From Streptomyces cavernicola (GTDB lineage Bacteria; Actinomycetota; Actinomycetes; Streptomycetales; Streptomycetaceae): 64,000 bases of DNA. A model generated the notes under the pieces. It did not search any database. It was not told the DNA's origin and saw only the letters and a list, made by a program, of their open reading frames with translations. Both the position numbers and the translations under genes were made by a program. Positions 17,434 to 25,892 of this stretch are shown here, piece after piece; positions within the stretch are counted from its first letter, which is position 1; each line of letters begins with the position of its first letter. Where the stretch lies: positions 332,282-396,281 of the forward strand of contig NZ_JASCIQ010000002.1 of the NCBI RefSeq assembly GCF_029968035.1, given 5' to 3'.

Positions 17434-17895
17434 CTAGGCGGGCTTCGGGCTCGGTGTGGGTACCACCGCGTCGTCGAGGGTCACTGCGGGAACTTGGGCG
17501 TTAGGCCCGGGGTTCGGTTTGATGGAGTCGACCATCGGGCTGATCGCGTCGTACATGCGCTTGGACTCCTGAGCGTGTACGCCCTCCCGCCAAGAGGGTC
17601 CATAGCCGTCCATCTCCAACTCCTTGAGGTAGGAGACGAGTTCCGAGCCAGTCAGTTGGAAGGTGTACACCTTGCCCTTGTGACGGACCACCGTGACTTC
17701 GGTGAGGTCGTCGTACGGCTTTGTAGCTTCCCAGATGTCCTTGGTGCAGGTGATCTGGAACCGGGTGACGCCTGCCGCCTTCAGGAGTCGCTTTTCATGT
17801 CCAGGCGGTGTCTTCCCGCTTCCGCACCCGCTCACGAGTACGGCTCCGGCTGCCGTGGCCAGCAACGCAGCCACGACTTGGCTGCTGCGTTTCAT
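17434..17895 (-). CDS. Small predicted lipoprotein
   Basis: The product has 153 residues. The N-terminus is MKRSSQ, then a hydrophobic stretch and a lipobox VSGCG with the lipidated Cys near residue 24, predicting export and membrane anchoring. The mature part is mixed alpha/beta (TRFQITCTKDIWEATKPYDDL, YTFQLTGSELVSYL) and ends in a Pro-rich tail. No family was recognised. The ATG overlaps the stop of the upstream 201-residue gene (ATGA), so the two are translationally coupled. Confidence 0.75.
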   Translation of the reverse strand: MKRSSQVVAALLATAAGAVLVSGCGSGKTPPGHEKRLLKAAGVTRFQITCTKDIWEATKPYDDLTEVTVVRHKGKVYTFQLTGSELVSYLKELEMDGYGPSWREGVHAQESKRMYDAISPMVDSIKPNPGPNAQVPAVTLDDAVVPTPSPKPA

Positions 17896-18497
17896 GCGGC
17901 GTCGGCCAGCTCGGCCCGGACACGGTAGGCAGCGACGGCGGCGGCGAGCGTCTCCGCCGTGTACCCGTTGCGGTACGGCTGTCCCGGTCCGGGGCTCACG
18001 GTTCCGTTGTTGGGGCGCGTCAGTCCGACATTGCGGAGGATCCTGGTCAGGTCTTTGCCGATCTGCTGGGCGCGGATGCCGAGCGCGTCGGCCAGGTCGG
18101 TGCCGTACATCACGCCACCCGCTTTGGCGACGGTTCGGTAGGCCCGCAAAAGGACGGCGGGCACCGCTTCGTCCTCGTCGTCGAGGGGCTCGGCAGGTTC
18201 AGCGGGAGCGGTGAGCGGCGGTTGCGTGCCGCTCGGTACCGTCGGCTGCTGCTCGACGGTGTCCGTGCTCTCGGTCGTCCGACGCGGCCGGGGCGCGCGC
18301 GGCACCGACGGCGTGAGTTCCAGGCCGCCGTCGCGCGGCAGCGGGATGTCCGCGTCGGCCATGAGCGCGTAGGTGTGCGCCACCGTCACCAGGGCAACGG
18401 CGCCTTCTTTGTTGCCGCGGGCCAGAGCGCCCCTGGCCTTGCCGGAGAGGTCGTTCGCTACATCGGCTGCGTTGAGGCAGTGATCAAGTTGATTCAC
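17892..18497 (-). CDS. Protein with C-terminal winged-helix-like domain, type 1
   Basis: The product has 201 residues, starting at a GTG with a weak ribosome site. The first 60 residues are helical (DHCLNAADVANDL), a Pro/Thr linker follows (about 62-115), and a C-terminal domain fills about 118-195. That domain reads LLRAYRTVAKAGG, a DLADALG helix, an ILRNVGL helix, RPNNG and GYTAETLAAAVAAY, resembling a winged helix. The same domain closes the protein at 18929-19726. It is coupled to the downstream lipoprotein. A regulatory or DNA-binding role is inferred. Confidence 0.65.
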   Translation of the reverse strand: MNQLDHCLNAADVANDLSGKARGALARGNKEGAVALVTVAHTYALMADADIPLPRDGGLELTPSVPRAPRPRRTTESTDTVEQQPTVPSGTQPPLTAPAEPAEPLDDEDEAVPAVLLRAYRTVAKAGGVMYGTDLADALGIRAQQIGKDLTRILRNVGLTRPNNGTVSPGPGQPYRNGYTAETLAAAVAAYRVRAELADAA

Positions 18498-18928
18498 GGC
18501 TGGCTAAACCGGCCGCCTCTGGATTCGGAAACGCCCCCGGTGGCAGCGGCATACCGTCCGGAGCGACGTTCATCGGATTTACCTGCAGAAACATCGTCTC
18601 GGCGAGATGCTGCAGGCAGCGCGTGGGTGCACGGCGCCGCGCGCTCATGCGCCGGGGTCGCGCTCATGCGCCGCCCTTGCGGCCCGTGTCGGATCTCCAT
18701 GCTTTGACGCGCACAGCACGGCAGGGGTGACTTCCGAGGCGCTACATTGCCGCAACCTCGGCACAGCTGAAACCCGTTCGCATTCCCCGCCTCCCGGCTG
18801 CTCGACGCCTTCTTCGACGCGGGTGAGAACCGCACCAACGCGACGAACTCACCTATATGGCAGGTCAGTTGAGTGTGCTTGAGGCTAGGGAGGCGTGTCC
18901 TGCGCGCACTGGGCAACGTTCCTGACGT
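18498..18928. other. Intergenic stretch with a 15-bp direct repeat
   Basis: CGCGCTCATGCGCCG occurs at 18640-18654 and again at 18659-18673, a 19-bp period. Nothing else stands out. The stretch separates the two divergent genes that share a C-terminal domain and should hold both promoters. Confidence 0.5.
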
Positions 18929-19726
18929 ATGCAGTCGAACAGCATCCTCGAAGCCCTTGAGCAGGCAGTCGCCCAACGCAACAAGCTGTCCGCCGAGTTG
19001 GCGAAGTGCGGTGGCCACATCGCCGAGTTGATCGCGCAGGCGGTGACCGAAAACGTCGCCATCGATCCCGTCCTCCAGGACTTGAAACCCCTGATCCCGC
19101 GCCAGTCGGCGGCGAGGCCGGTGGACAACACGTCGACCCACACGCCGACGCCGGCGGCGCCCAAGAAGGCAGCACCATCCGCCACGCCTCGAAGCCGTGC
19201 GTGGGAGGTGATTCAGGGAGCCGACATGGGGCACGGCATGACAGCGGATGAGCTGCTGGGGCGCCTGCAGTCGGAGGGATACGCCGATCTTCGGGTCGCG
19301 ACCGTGCAAGGCTGGCTCAGTTACTGGAACGGCGTCGGCAGTCTCCGTCGCGTCCCTGGCGCGGTTTTTCCGACGTACGTGCCGAACTCCAAGGGCACAT
19401 TCCACTCGCTGACCGGCAAGCTAGCGCCCACACCCTCTGGGAATGATCCGGTGCCACCGCTCCTGCGCGAAGCTCAACTAGCTGTACAGGAGGCAGGCGG
19501 TCGGATGCACTCGGGCGAGCTCGCTGCGTCATTCAACGTCAACCCCTACGAACTGGGAACCCAGTTGTCCGGGTTGCTGCGCAGGGTGGGCATCCGTCGA
19601 CCCGCAGAGGGCAAGGTGCGCAGTGGCCCACGCGGACAGCTCGCTCCAGGGTTCACGGAGGAATGCCTGAACCAGGCCATCGCGATCTTCGAAGCGAGTG
19701 GAGGCGCAGGGAGTTCACCGGGCTGA
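18929..19726 (+). CDS. Protein with C-terminal winged-helix-like domain, type 2
   Basis: The product has 265 residues. Residues 1-55 form a helical or coiled-coil segment (ILEALEQAVAQRNKLSAELAKC). After a Thr/Pro linker (about 60-90) comes a helix-turn-helix-like middle (TADELLGRLQSEGY, VATVQGWLSYW, about 100-140). The end (about 175-255) reads LLREAQLAVQEAGG, ELAASFNVN, LLRRVGI, RRPAEG and FTEECLNQAIAIF. This last part matches the C-terminal domain of the divergent 201-residue protein. The ATG has no clear ribosome site; a leaderless mRNA is possible. Confidence 0.65.
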   Translation: MQSNSILEALEQAVAQRNKLSAELAKCGGHIAELIAQAVTENVAIDPVLQDLKPLIPRQSAARPVDNTSTHTPTPAAPKKAAPSATPRSRAWEVIQGADMGHGMTADELLGRLQSEGYADLRVATVQGWLSYWNGVGSLRRVPGAVFPTYVPNSKGTFHSLTGKLAPTPSGNDPVPPLLREAQLAVQEAGGRMHSGELAASFNVNPYELGTQLSGLLRRVGIRRPAEGKVRSGPRGQLAPGFTEECLNQAIAIFEASGGAGSSPG

Positions 19727-20306
19727 GTTCTTGACTGGGTCGGCAGGGCAGGCAAGGCGGCCGCCTTGGAATCTCTCCTGTACCCGCTCGGCCTCACGGC
19801 ACGCACGATGATGCCGGAACCCCGCCAGTGCGATCAGCCGCTGCCCTGCGCAAGAAGACGATCACTTCCGACTACCTCGGCGGCCTCAAGGGCGAAGGGC
19901 TGATGCTCACTCTTGAAGCCGTGCTCGGCTTGTGGACCATGCAGTTTGCTACTTTGGTCTCGGAATGCGCTGACCCCTCGAGCGTGATCACATACGGAGA
20001 CCGCTGCGGCCGGATCCGGCCGCGATGGCCTGGACGGTTCCACCATCTGAAAGTTGTTCGTGGCCGACATTTGCCACTCCGCCCCGCTGCGCTTCCACTG
20101 TCACCGAGTTCGCGGAGACCGTGCAGCAGGGATGCCCCTTTCTCTCGTATGGGTGAATCCGGCCCTCCCTGCTGTTCCGGCTCCCCCTTGCCAGTTGTGT
20201 TGTGCTCCCGCCGGGAGCGTCAACTCCACGTAATTCAGGCGTTGTTGGCGGGTGCGTCGAGCGCTGTCCGGCCTAGCGTGGTGGTCCCGGCTACCGAGGT
20301 GGGTTC
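19727..20306. other. Long intergenic region with an 18-bp perfect palindrome
   Basis: No convincing gene was seen. GCGGCCGGATCCGGCCGC at 20006-20023 is a perfect palindrome and the only clear structure. The region probably carries the promoter of the zinc-ribbon protein gene. Confidence 0.5.
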
Positions 20307-22160
20307 ATGGGAAAGCGTCAGCGCCGACGTCAACGGCAGCAGCGGAACAGGCTCAAGCAACAGCAGAAGGCCCAGCGCCGGCACCTGCTTCCCAGTGCGC
20401 AGCGACCGCTGCTGGAGGTGTGCTTCGAGGACGGGGTGTCCGAGGACCACGAAGCGCTGTGCCTGGCGTACTGGGAGTTCGACGAGCCGGGTGCGTGGAC
20501 CCGTAAGGTCGCGGAGCTCGGCTCCAGCAGTATGGTCCTGCGGATCGTGAAGGCGTCCTGCCATGCCAATGTGCTGACGCTGATGTGTCCGCAGTGCGCC
20601 GACCCGATCACGGTGAAGTCCCGCTCCGACCTCGCGAATACGGGGCTGTGGCGGCCGGATGTTTTTCCCACCGCGGAACAGCGAGCCAAGGTGCCCTGCG
20701 ATGCCTGCCGTGAGGTTGCGGCCGATGCGCGGCGGGCGGCAGAGCAACGTGCCCAGGAGGAGCACCGCAAGAGGTCCGAGAGGCGGGCCGCGAACGCCAG
20801 TGCTTGGGTCGCCGACCACAGAGGCCACTCGTTCCCCGACGAGCCGCTGTCGGCACAGGAAGCCCTGACTCTGCTCACCGTGATCGACATCATGGACCGC
20901 AAGGACAGCGAGTCGTTCGGGCCGCTGAACAAGGCCGACTACTTCCTCGGTGCGTCACACAGCACCGATGTGGAGACGCTGAAGAACCTGCACCAGCAGC
21001 GTTGGATCGCGCCAACGCTGCCCGCGGCGGTGGACGACTTCGCGTACATGGACGACGATACGGTCCGCGGGGTGTACGTCGAGCGGGTGCCGTGGAGGCT
21101 CGCGCATGCCCTTGGTGACGAGGCCCCGCAGGCTCGCCGGGAAACCGCAGACGAGATGCAGCTCCTCCTGCTCGACAGCATGGACGAGCTGAAGGAGACC
21201 GGGCAGGAACTTGATGCGGTCACCGCCGTGATGTACCTGGACAACCTCCTGATGCGGAAGTACAGCGAGGAGCCGGTCCCGGAGCACCGGATGCAGGAGG
21301 CGTACGACACGTTTCGGGACGCCCTGCGCGGTGGCTTCACCCTCGGCCAGCTGCTCGCTGTCGCCTGGAGCGCCACGGCCAGTTCAGTGGCATGGGGACA
21401 GCGCACGCCGGGGCTCAGGCCGGGCAGTGTGTCCTCGGCGGCGGTGACCAACCTGGGGCGTCGTCTCGGGTACGCCTCGGATCGGCCAGTGCCTGTGTAC
21501 GACCTGCCGAACTGGGTGACGCTTCCGGCGACACGGGCGACCTTGCTGCGCCTGCTGGAACAGCACAGAGCCGAGAGCGAAGCCCTGCACCGCTTCCGGT
21601 CCCTGCAACAGCGCATCGGCTCACGGCAACTGGAAGCCCTTGAACTCGACGGAGACCTTGCCGAGGCAGCAGACAGCGGCAGGGCGACGACGGAGAGCCT
21701 GTCATTCCCCGACTTCCTTGTGGACTCGCGTGGCGACGGGCCTGTCCGTAAGCCCTTGCCTCCGCTTACATACGCGTTGGTGACCCCGGACGGTTCCTTC
21801 GAGTTCCGTACGGAGAGCGCCAAGGGCATGCGGGAGAGGGTGGGTGCGGCCGGAGCGGGTCTCGTGGACCGGATCGTCCTTGACGAACCCGCCACGGTGC
21901 ACGCTTACGTCGCCGAACTAGTACCCGCGAGGTCCAAGAACGCCAACCCGGTAGCCAGCGAGATGCTCCGGCTGCTGGGCTGCCATTGCGGACCGTTCTT
22001 CGGTCCCATCTCCTTCTTCGCTGTCGGACAGCGCGGGTACGAACCAAGCAGCCTGGACGAGGACCAGCAGGAGATGCTGTACGCCGCGCACGAGGTGGCT
22101 CACGCACGCAAGGCGGCATCGCCCGGTGACGTGAGCGGGGGCGCCCTCAGCCCAGGGTGA
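20307..22160 (+). CDS. Large protein with zinc-ribbon-like cysteines, function unknown
   Basis: The product has 617 residues. The N-terminus is extremely basic (residues 1-27, almost all Arg, Gln and Lys), like a nucleic-acid-binding tail. A CPQC pair near residue 94 and a CDAC pair near 131 form a possible zinc ribbon, followed by a charged helix (about 140-170). The rest is helical, with clusters such as LTVIDIMDRKDSE and LLRLLEQHRAESEALHRF. No catalytic motif was recognised. The end overlaps the convergent RecD2-like gene by 14 bases. A role linked to DNA or RNA is plausible from the basic tail and ribbon, but not shown. Confidence 0.6.
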   Translation: MGKRQRRRQRQQRNRLKQQQKAQRRHLLPSAQRPLLEVCFEDGVSEDHEALCLAYWEFDEPGAWTRKVAELGSSSMVLRIVKASCHANVLTLMCPQCADPITVKSRSDLANTGLWRPDVFPTAEQRAKVPCDACREVAADARRAAEQRAQEEHRKRSERRAANASAWVADHRGHSFPDEPLSAQEALTLLTVIDIMDRKDSESFGPLNKADYFLGASHSTDVETLKNLHQQRWIAPTLPAAVDDFAYMDDDTVRGVYVERVPWRLAHALGDEAPQARRETADEMQLLLLDSMDELKETGQELDAVTAVMYLDNLLMRKYSEEPVPEHRMQEAYDTFRDALRGGFTLGQLLAVAWSATASSVAWGQRTPGLRPGSVSSAAVTNLGRRLGYASDRPVPVYDLPNWVTLPATRATLLRLLEQHRAESEALHRFRSLQQRIGSRQLEALELDGDLAEAADSGRATTESLSFPDFLVDSRGDGPVRKPLPPLTYALVTPDGSFEFRTESAKGMRERVGAAGAGLVDRIVLDEPATVHAYVAELVPARSKNANPVASEMLRLLGCHCGPFFGPISFFAVGQRGYEPSSLDEDQQEMLYAAHEVAHARKAASPGDVSGGALSPG

Positions 22161-24480
22161 GCTGCCCTGTGGGCGACTGACCTCGTGAGGTCGGGACAGC
22201 GGTCGTCCCGCACGTGATGCGGTGGGGCAGAGCCGTATTGCGGCGTTGGGTCCGGTTGTTGGCGACTGCTTGTACGACGGCCTCGCTCTGACCGATGAGC
22301 ATGACGCCCCGGCTGGCGCGTGTGACGGCCGTGTAGAGCAGGTTGCGCTGTAGCAGCATCATCCCGGTGGCGCTGGTCACGGGGACGATGACGTACGGGT
22401 ATTCGCTGCCCTGGGAGCGATGAACGGTCAGGGCATAGGCGTGGACGAGTTCGTCGAGATCGGCGAAGGGATAGGTGGCTGTCTCCCCGTCGGTGAAGGT
22501 GACGGTGAGCTGGTGGGCCTCGACGTCGACGGCGGTGATGGTGCCGCTGCTGCCGTTGAAGACGCCTGACTCGCCTCGTTGGGGTTTGTTGCGGATCTGC
22601 TGAACGCGGTCACCGAGCCTGAAGGCCGCCCCGCCGTGATAATGCTGCGGTTTGTCCGGTGCGGGCGGATTAAGACGTTCCTGAAGACGAAGGTTGAGGT
22701 CGGTCATGCCGGCGATGTTCTTCTTACCTGGACACAGAACCTGAACGTCTTCCGGACGGGCTTCGAGGTGACTGGGCATGAGGTCGCAGACCAGGTCCAC
22801 CACACGCTGGGCAACGTCCTCGGCGACGGGGACGGCTCGGTTCCAGAACGCTCTGGCGTCGCCATGTGGGAGTTCGCCGCGCAGGATGCGGTGGGCGTTC
22901 GTGACGATCGCCGAGCTGCCGTCGTCCTGGCGGAAGACCTTCGTGAGCCGGGTGCGTGGGATGTCCTCGATGTCCAGCAGATCGCCTAGGACGCGCCCGG
23001 GGCCGACACTGGGCAGCTGGTCGATGTCGCCCACCAGTAGCAGATGACAGCCGTTACGGACGGCAGCGAAGAGCCTGCGGGTGAGCGCGAGGTCCAGCAT
23101 GGACGCCTCGTCGACGACCACCAAGTCCGCCGTCTCCAGCACGCTGGCGTGATCGAAGAGGGAGTCGCCATCGGGTGGACGGATCAGACGGTGCACGGTC
23201 ATCGCGGCCTGTCCGCAGGTCTCCTCCAGCCGCTTGGCGGCCTTGCCTGTCGGCACCGCAAGCGCAACGACGGCGTCGGCCTCGTCGGCGACCTCGGTCA
23301 GGGTGCGCAGAGTGTGCGTCTTGCCGCACCCCGGACCGCCCGTGAGGACGGACAGAGGGTGGGTCAGCGCGATGTGAACCGCACGGTACTGCTCGCTGGT
23401 CAGCCCCGCGGTCTCAGGCGTGCTGAGTGCCGCCAACCTTTCGTCCCACGGGGCGAGTTCGGCCAGCGCGGGCTGGGAGGCGAGCAGCCTGCGTACATGC
23501 CAGGCGAGTTGGGTCTCGTCACGATGCCAGCGGGCGAGCTGGGCGATCTCGGTGTCCGCCACCGCGTCGGTGCCGTCCATCACGGGCTGTGGCAGCGTCT
23601 CGGCGACCACCTCGCCCTGCTCGCACAGCACTTCCAGTGCACCCCGAAGAATCACGTCGTCGAGGATCTCGGCGGTGGCAGGGTCGTCGTCGGACAACAG
23701 CTGGCGGGTGCGGGCGAGCAGTACGCGCGTGGGCAGATGGCAGTGGCCCTGGCCTCCGGCCTGGTCGAGCTCATGAAGGAGTGCGGCCTGCAGGCGTTCG
23801 TCGCTGTGCTTGGGTACACCCACGGCGAGCGCGATCCTGTCGGCGTTGTGGAACCCGACTCCGTGGACGTCCCGGCACAACCGGTAGGGAGCACGACGCA
23901 CGATGTCGACCGGATCGTCCTCGGTGTCGGCGTACGTCGTGTGGATCTGCACCGCGAGGCGTGGGGTGATTCCGAGGCTCTGCAGAAACAGCATGATCTC
24001 GGCGATGGCCTTCTGCTCCTGCCAGGCGGCAGTGATCCGTTCGAGCCGGACAGTGCCGATGTTGTGCACGTCCAGCAGCCGCGTCGGCTCGGAGTCGATG
24101 ACCTTCAGCGTTTGCTCGCCGAACATGTCCACGATCGCGGAGGCGAGGGCCGGGCCGATACCGCGGATCAGCCCAGAGGCGAGATACAGACGAATCGCCC
24201 GTTCGCCCGCGGGCATGGTCCGTTCGCACTGCTCGACTCTGAACTGTCTCCCGTGGCGAGGATGTTGGAACCAACTGCCACGCAGCCGCAGGTTCTCTCC
24301 TGGGCGCACGCCGAAGAGCGCTTTGCCGAGCGCAGTGACGGACTCTTCGCCGTCGGCCATGGTGGTGAGCCGGAGCACCGTGTTCTCGTCGTACCCGATG
24401 TGCAGCAGGTGATCGACCACGCCCTCGACCAAGTCGTCGGTTTTCGGGGGCACTTGATGCGTCACGTGCTCTGTCTCCAA
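22147..24480 (-). CDS. recD2: RecD2-type SF1B DNA helicase
   Basis: The product has 777 residues. The N-terminal third has helix-hairpin-helix repeats (GLIRGIGPALASAIV, DVHGVGFHNADRIAL), as in RecD2. Walker A is LTGGPGCGKTHTL near 377-390, motif II is VVVDEASMLD, and motif III GDIDQLPSVGPG. The SH3-like insertion and motif VI (ALTVHRSQGSEYP, TAVTRASRGV) complete a 5'-3' helicase. Family members act in repair and replication without RecBC. The position between an unknown zinc-ribbon protein and an Mrr-like nuclease suggests an accessory copy, perhaps in defence; that is inference. Confidence 0.88.
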   Translation of the reverse strand: METEHVTHQVPPKTDDLVEGVVDHLLHIGYDENTVLRLTTMADGEESVTALGKALFGVRPGENLRLRGSWFQHPRHGRQFRVEQCERTMPAGERAIRLYLASGLIRGIGPALASAIVDMFGEQTLKVIDSEPTRLLDVHNIGTVRLERITAAWQEQKAIAEIMLFLQSLGITPRLAVQIHTTYADTEDDPVDIVRRAPYRLCRDVHGVGFHNADRIALAVGVPKHSDERLQAALLHELDQAGGQGHCHLPTRVLLARTRQLLSDDDPATAEILDDVILRGALEVLCEQGEVVAETLPQPVMDGTDAVADTEIAQLARWHRDETQLAWHVRRLLASQPALAELAPWDERLAALSTPETAGLTSEQYRAVHIALTHPLSVLTGGPGCGKTHTLRTLTEVADEADAVVALAVPTGKAAKRLEETCGQAAMTVHRLIRPPDGDSLFDHASVLETADLVVVDEASMLDLALTRRLFAAVRNGCHLLLVGDIDQLPSVGPGRVLGDLLDIEDIPRTRLTKVFRQDDGSSAIVTNAHRILRGELPHGDARAFWNRAVPVAEDVAQRVVDLVCDLMPSHLEARPEDVQVLCPGKKNIAGMTDLNLRLQERLNPPAPDKPQHYHGGAAFRLGDRVQQIRNKPQRGESGVFNGSSGTITAVDVEAHQLTVTFTDGETATYPFADLDELVHAYALTVHRSQGSEYPYVIVPVTSATGMMLLQRNLLYTAVTRASRGVMLIGQSEAVVQAVANNRTQRRNTALPHRITCGTTAVPTSRGQSPTGQLTLG

Positions 24481-24921
24481 AGATATGTACGGGCGTTGGA
24501 TCAGACCGGGGGTGCTCCGGCGAGACCAGCATGTGCCTCAGGGCGGTGACCTATCGAGTGACTGAAGGATTCTGCTCACCGAAATGAGTGACAGGGGTAG
24601 GAAGGTTATTGCCACGGCGTTGCGCCTTGGCGCCTCTCGATTGCGTGCAGGTGTTGACGGAATCGCCCACGCCGCTGCGGGAGCGGAGCGTTGGAGCCGA
24701 GTCCTCGCGGCCCAGGCTGCAAGGGGACTTGGGTGCCTTGTAGTTCGGCAGGGCCACGGCGGGCCCGAGCGCTCGCCCGCTTGCTGTTGTGAAGTCGCTG
24801 TCTTCGCAGCGCACTTGTCGTCGGTTGCTACCAGAACCTCCCGTTTCGGCCACTGGCTGGCACGTGCTCTTCTGACGACTGCGAAGGTGCCCGAGACTGT
24901 TGTCCGGACCACGGGAGGGGC
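24481..24921. other. Intergenic region between divergent RecD2 and Mrr-like genes
   Basis: A plus-strand frame from 24584 was considered and dropped because it overlaps the Mrr gene out of frame and has no domain. No hairpin or repeat was seen. Promoters for both flanking genes are expected here. Confidence 0.5.
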
Positions 24922-25635
24922 ATGGTGGCGGCACGTATGCGGCGAGGATCGAGGACCGCGCGGAAGCGTCGAGAGCAGAGGCTCAGGGCCGGTGCCGGTG
25001 GTGGGGCCGTGCTCGTCGTTTTGCTGGTGGCGTTCTGGTCGGTGGTCTGGCCGTATCTCGTCGGTGGGCTCGTGCTGGGCGGCGTGACGGCCGGTGGGTG
25101 GTGGCTGTGGCGGACGGACCGGCTCATCAGGGGCGGCGACCAGCGGTGGCGTCAGGACGAGGCAGTGAAGGCCGGGCACCGTGGTCTCACACTTGCTGAG
25201 GTCGACCTGATGACGGGGACGCAGTTCGAAGACTTCGTCGTGGACCTGTGCCGCAGGGATGGGTGCACGGAGGTACGACGGGTCGGCGGCTCCCACGACA
25301 ACGGTGCCGACGTGCGCGGCCGCCTGCCCGACGGCCGGAGCATGGTGATCCAGTGCAAGCGTTACGCACCCAAGCGGAAGATCCCCAGCCATGAGGTCCG
25401 CGACCTGCTCGGTGCCCAGGTGCACTTCAAAGCCGATGTGGCGATCTTCGTGGCCACGACCTACTTCACGGGCCCGGCCGAGCAGACTGCCGCGCAGAAC
25501 GAGATCGTCGCTGTCCACCGTGACCACCTCGGTCTGTGGAACAGCGGGGCATCCCTCCCGTCACTCACCGCCGTGAACGGCTCGGGCCAGGGTGATCGCC
25601 AGCACCGCAAGCGGTGGCGAGAGACATACGAGTAG
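24922..25635 (+). CDS. Membrane-anchored Mrr-like restriction endonuclease
   Basis: The product has 237 residues after a GGAGGGG site. A basic head (1-24) leads to two adjacent hydrophobic helices (about 27-46 and 48-67). The Mrr_cat domain follows (about 90-190): TGTQFEDFVVDL, then GGSHDNGADV with the catalytic Asp, then VIQCKRY giving Gln-X-Lys, then a NEIVAVHRDHL helix. This is the PD-(D/E)XK fold of type IV restriction enzymes, which cut modified DNA. The membrane anchor places it at the inner surface, where incoming DNA would be met. No methylase is nearby. Confidence 0.82.
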   Translation: MVAARMRRGSRTARKRREQRLRAGAGGGAVLVVLLVAFWSVVWPYLVGGLVLGGVTAGGWWLWRTDRLIRGGDQRWRQDEAVKAGHRGLTLAEVDLMTGTQFEDFVVDLCRRDGCTEVRRVGGSHDNGADVRGRLPDGRSMVIQCKRYAPKRKIPSHEVRDLLGAQVHFKADVAIFVATTYFTGPAEQTAAQNEIVAVHRDHLGLWNSGASLPSLTAVNGSGQGDRQHRKRWRETYE

Positions 25636-25892
25636 GACCACGTCGGCCATGTCCCAGCAGTTCGCTGTATTCGAGCCGCTGGAGGGCGCTGGCGTCACCC
25701 TGTCGTGGGGGTGCGCCGAAGACGCTGGTAGTTGTCTCCGCAGGCTCCAACCGTGCTACATGGTGCGGCGTGTGTTGTGGGTGAATCCAAGTCGATTTGG
25801 GCTGTCAGGAGGGCTGGTGATCTACGTTGGATGCCTGAACGGTTCGTTCGGGCAGGCTAGTTCTGTATTGGCTGAGGCTTTGGGGGAGTGTC

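Noticed and set aside
24584..25087. 167-residue plus-strand frame before the Mrr-like gene
   Set aside because: It overlaps the Mrr-like gene out of frame and has a Cys/Trp/Ser-rich, shadow-like composition.
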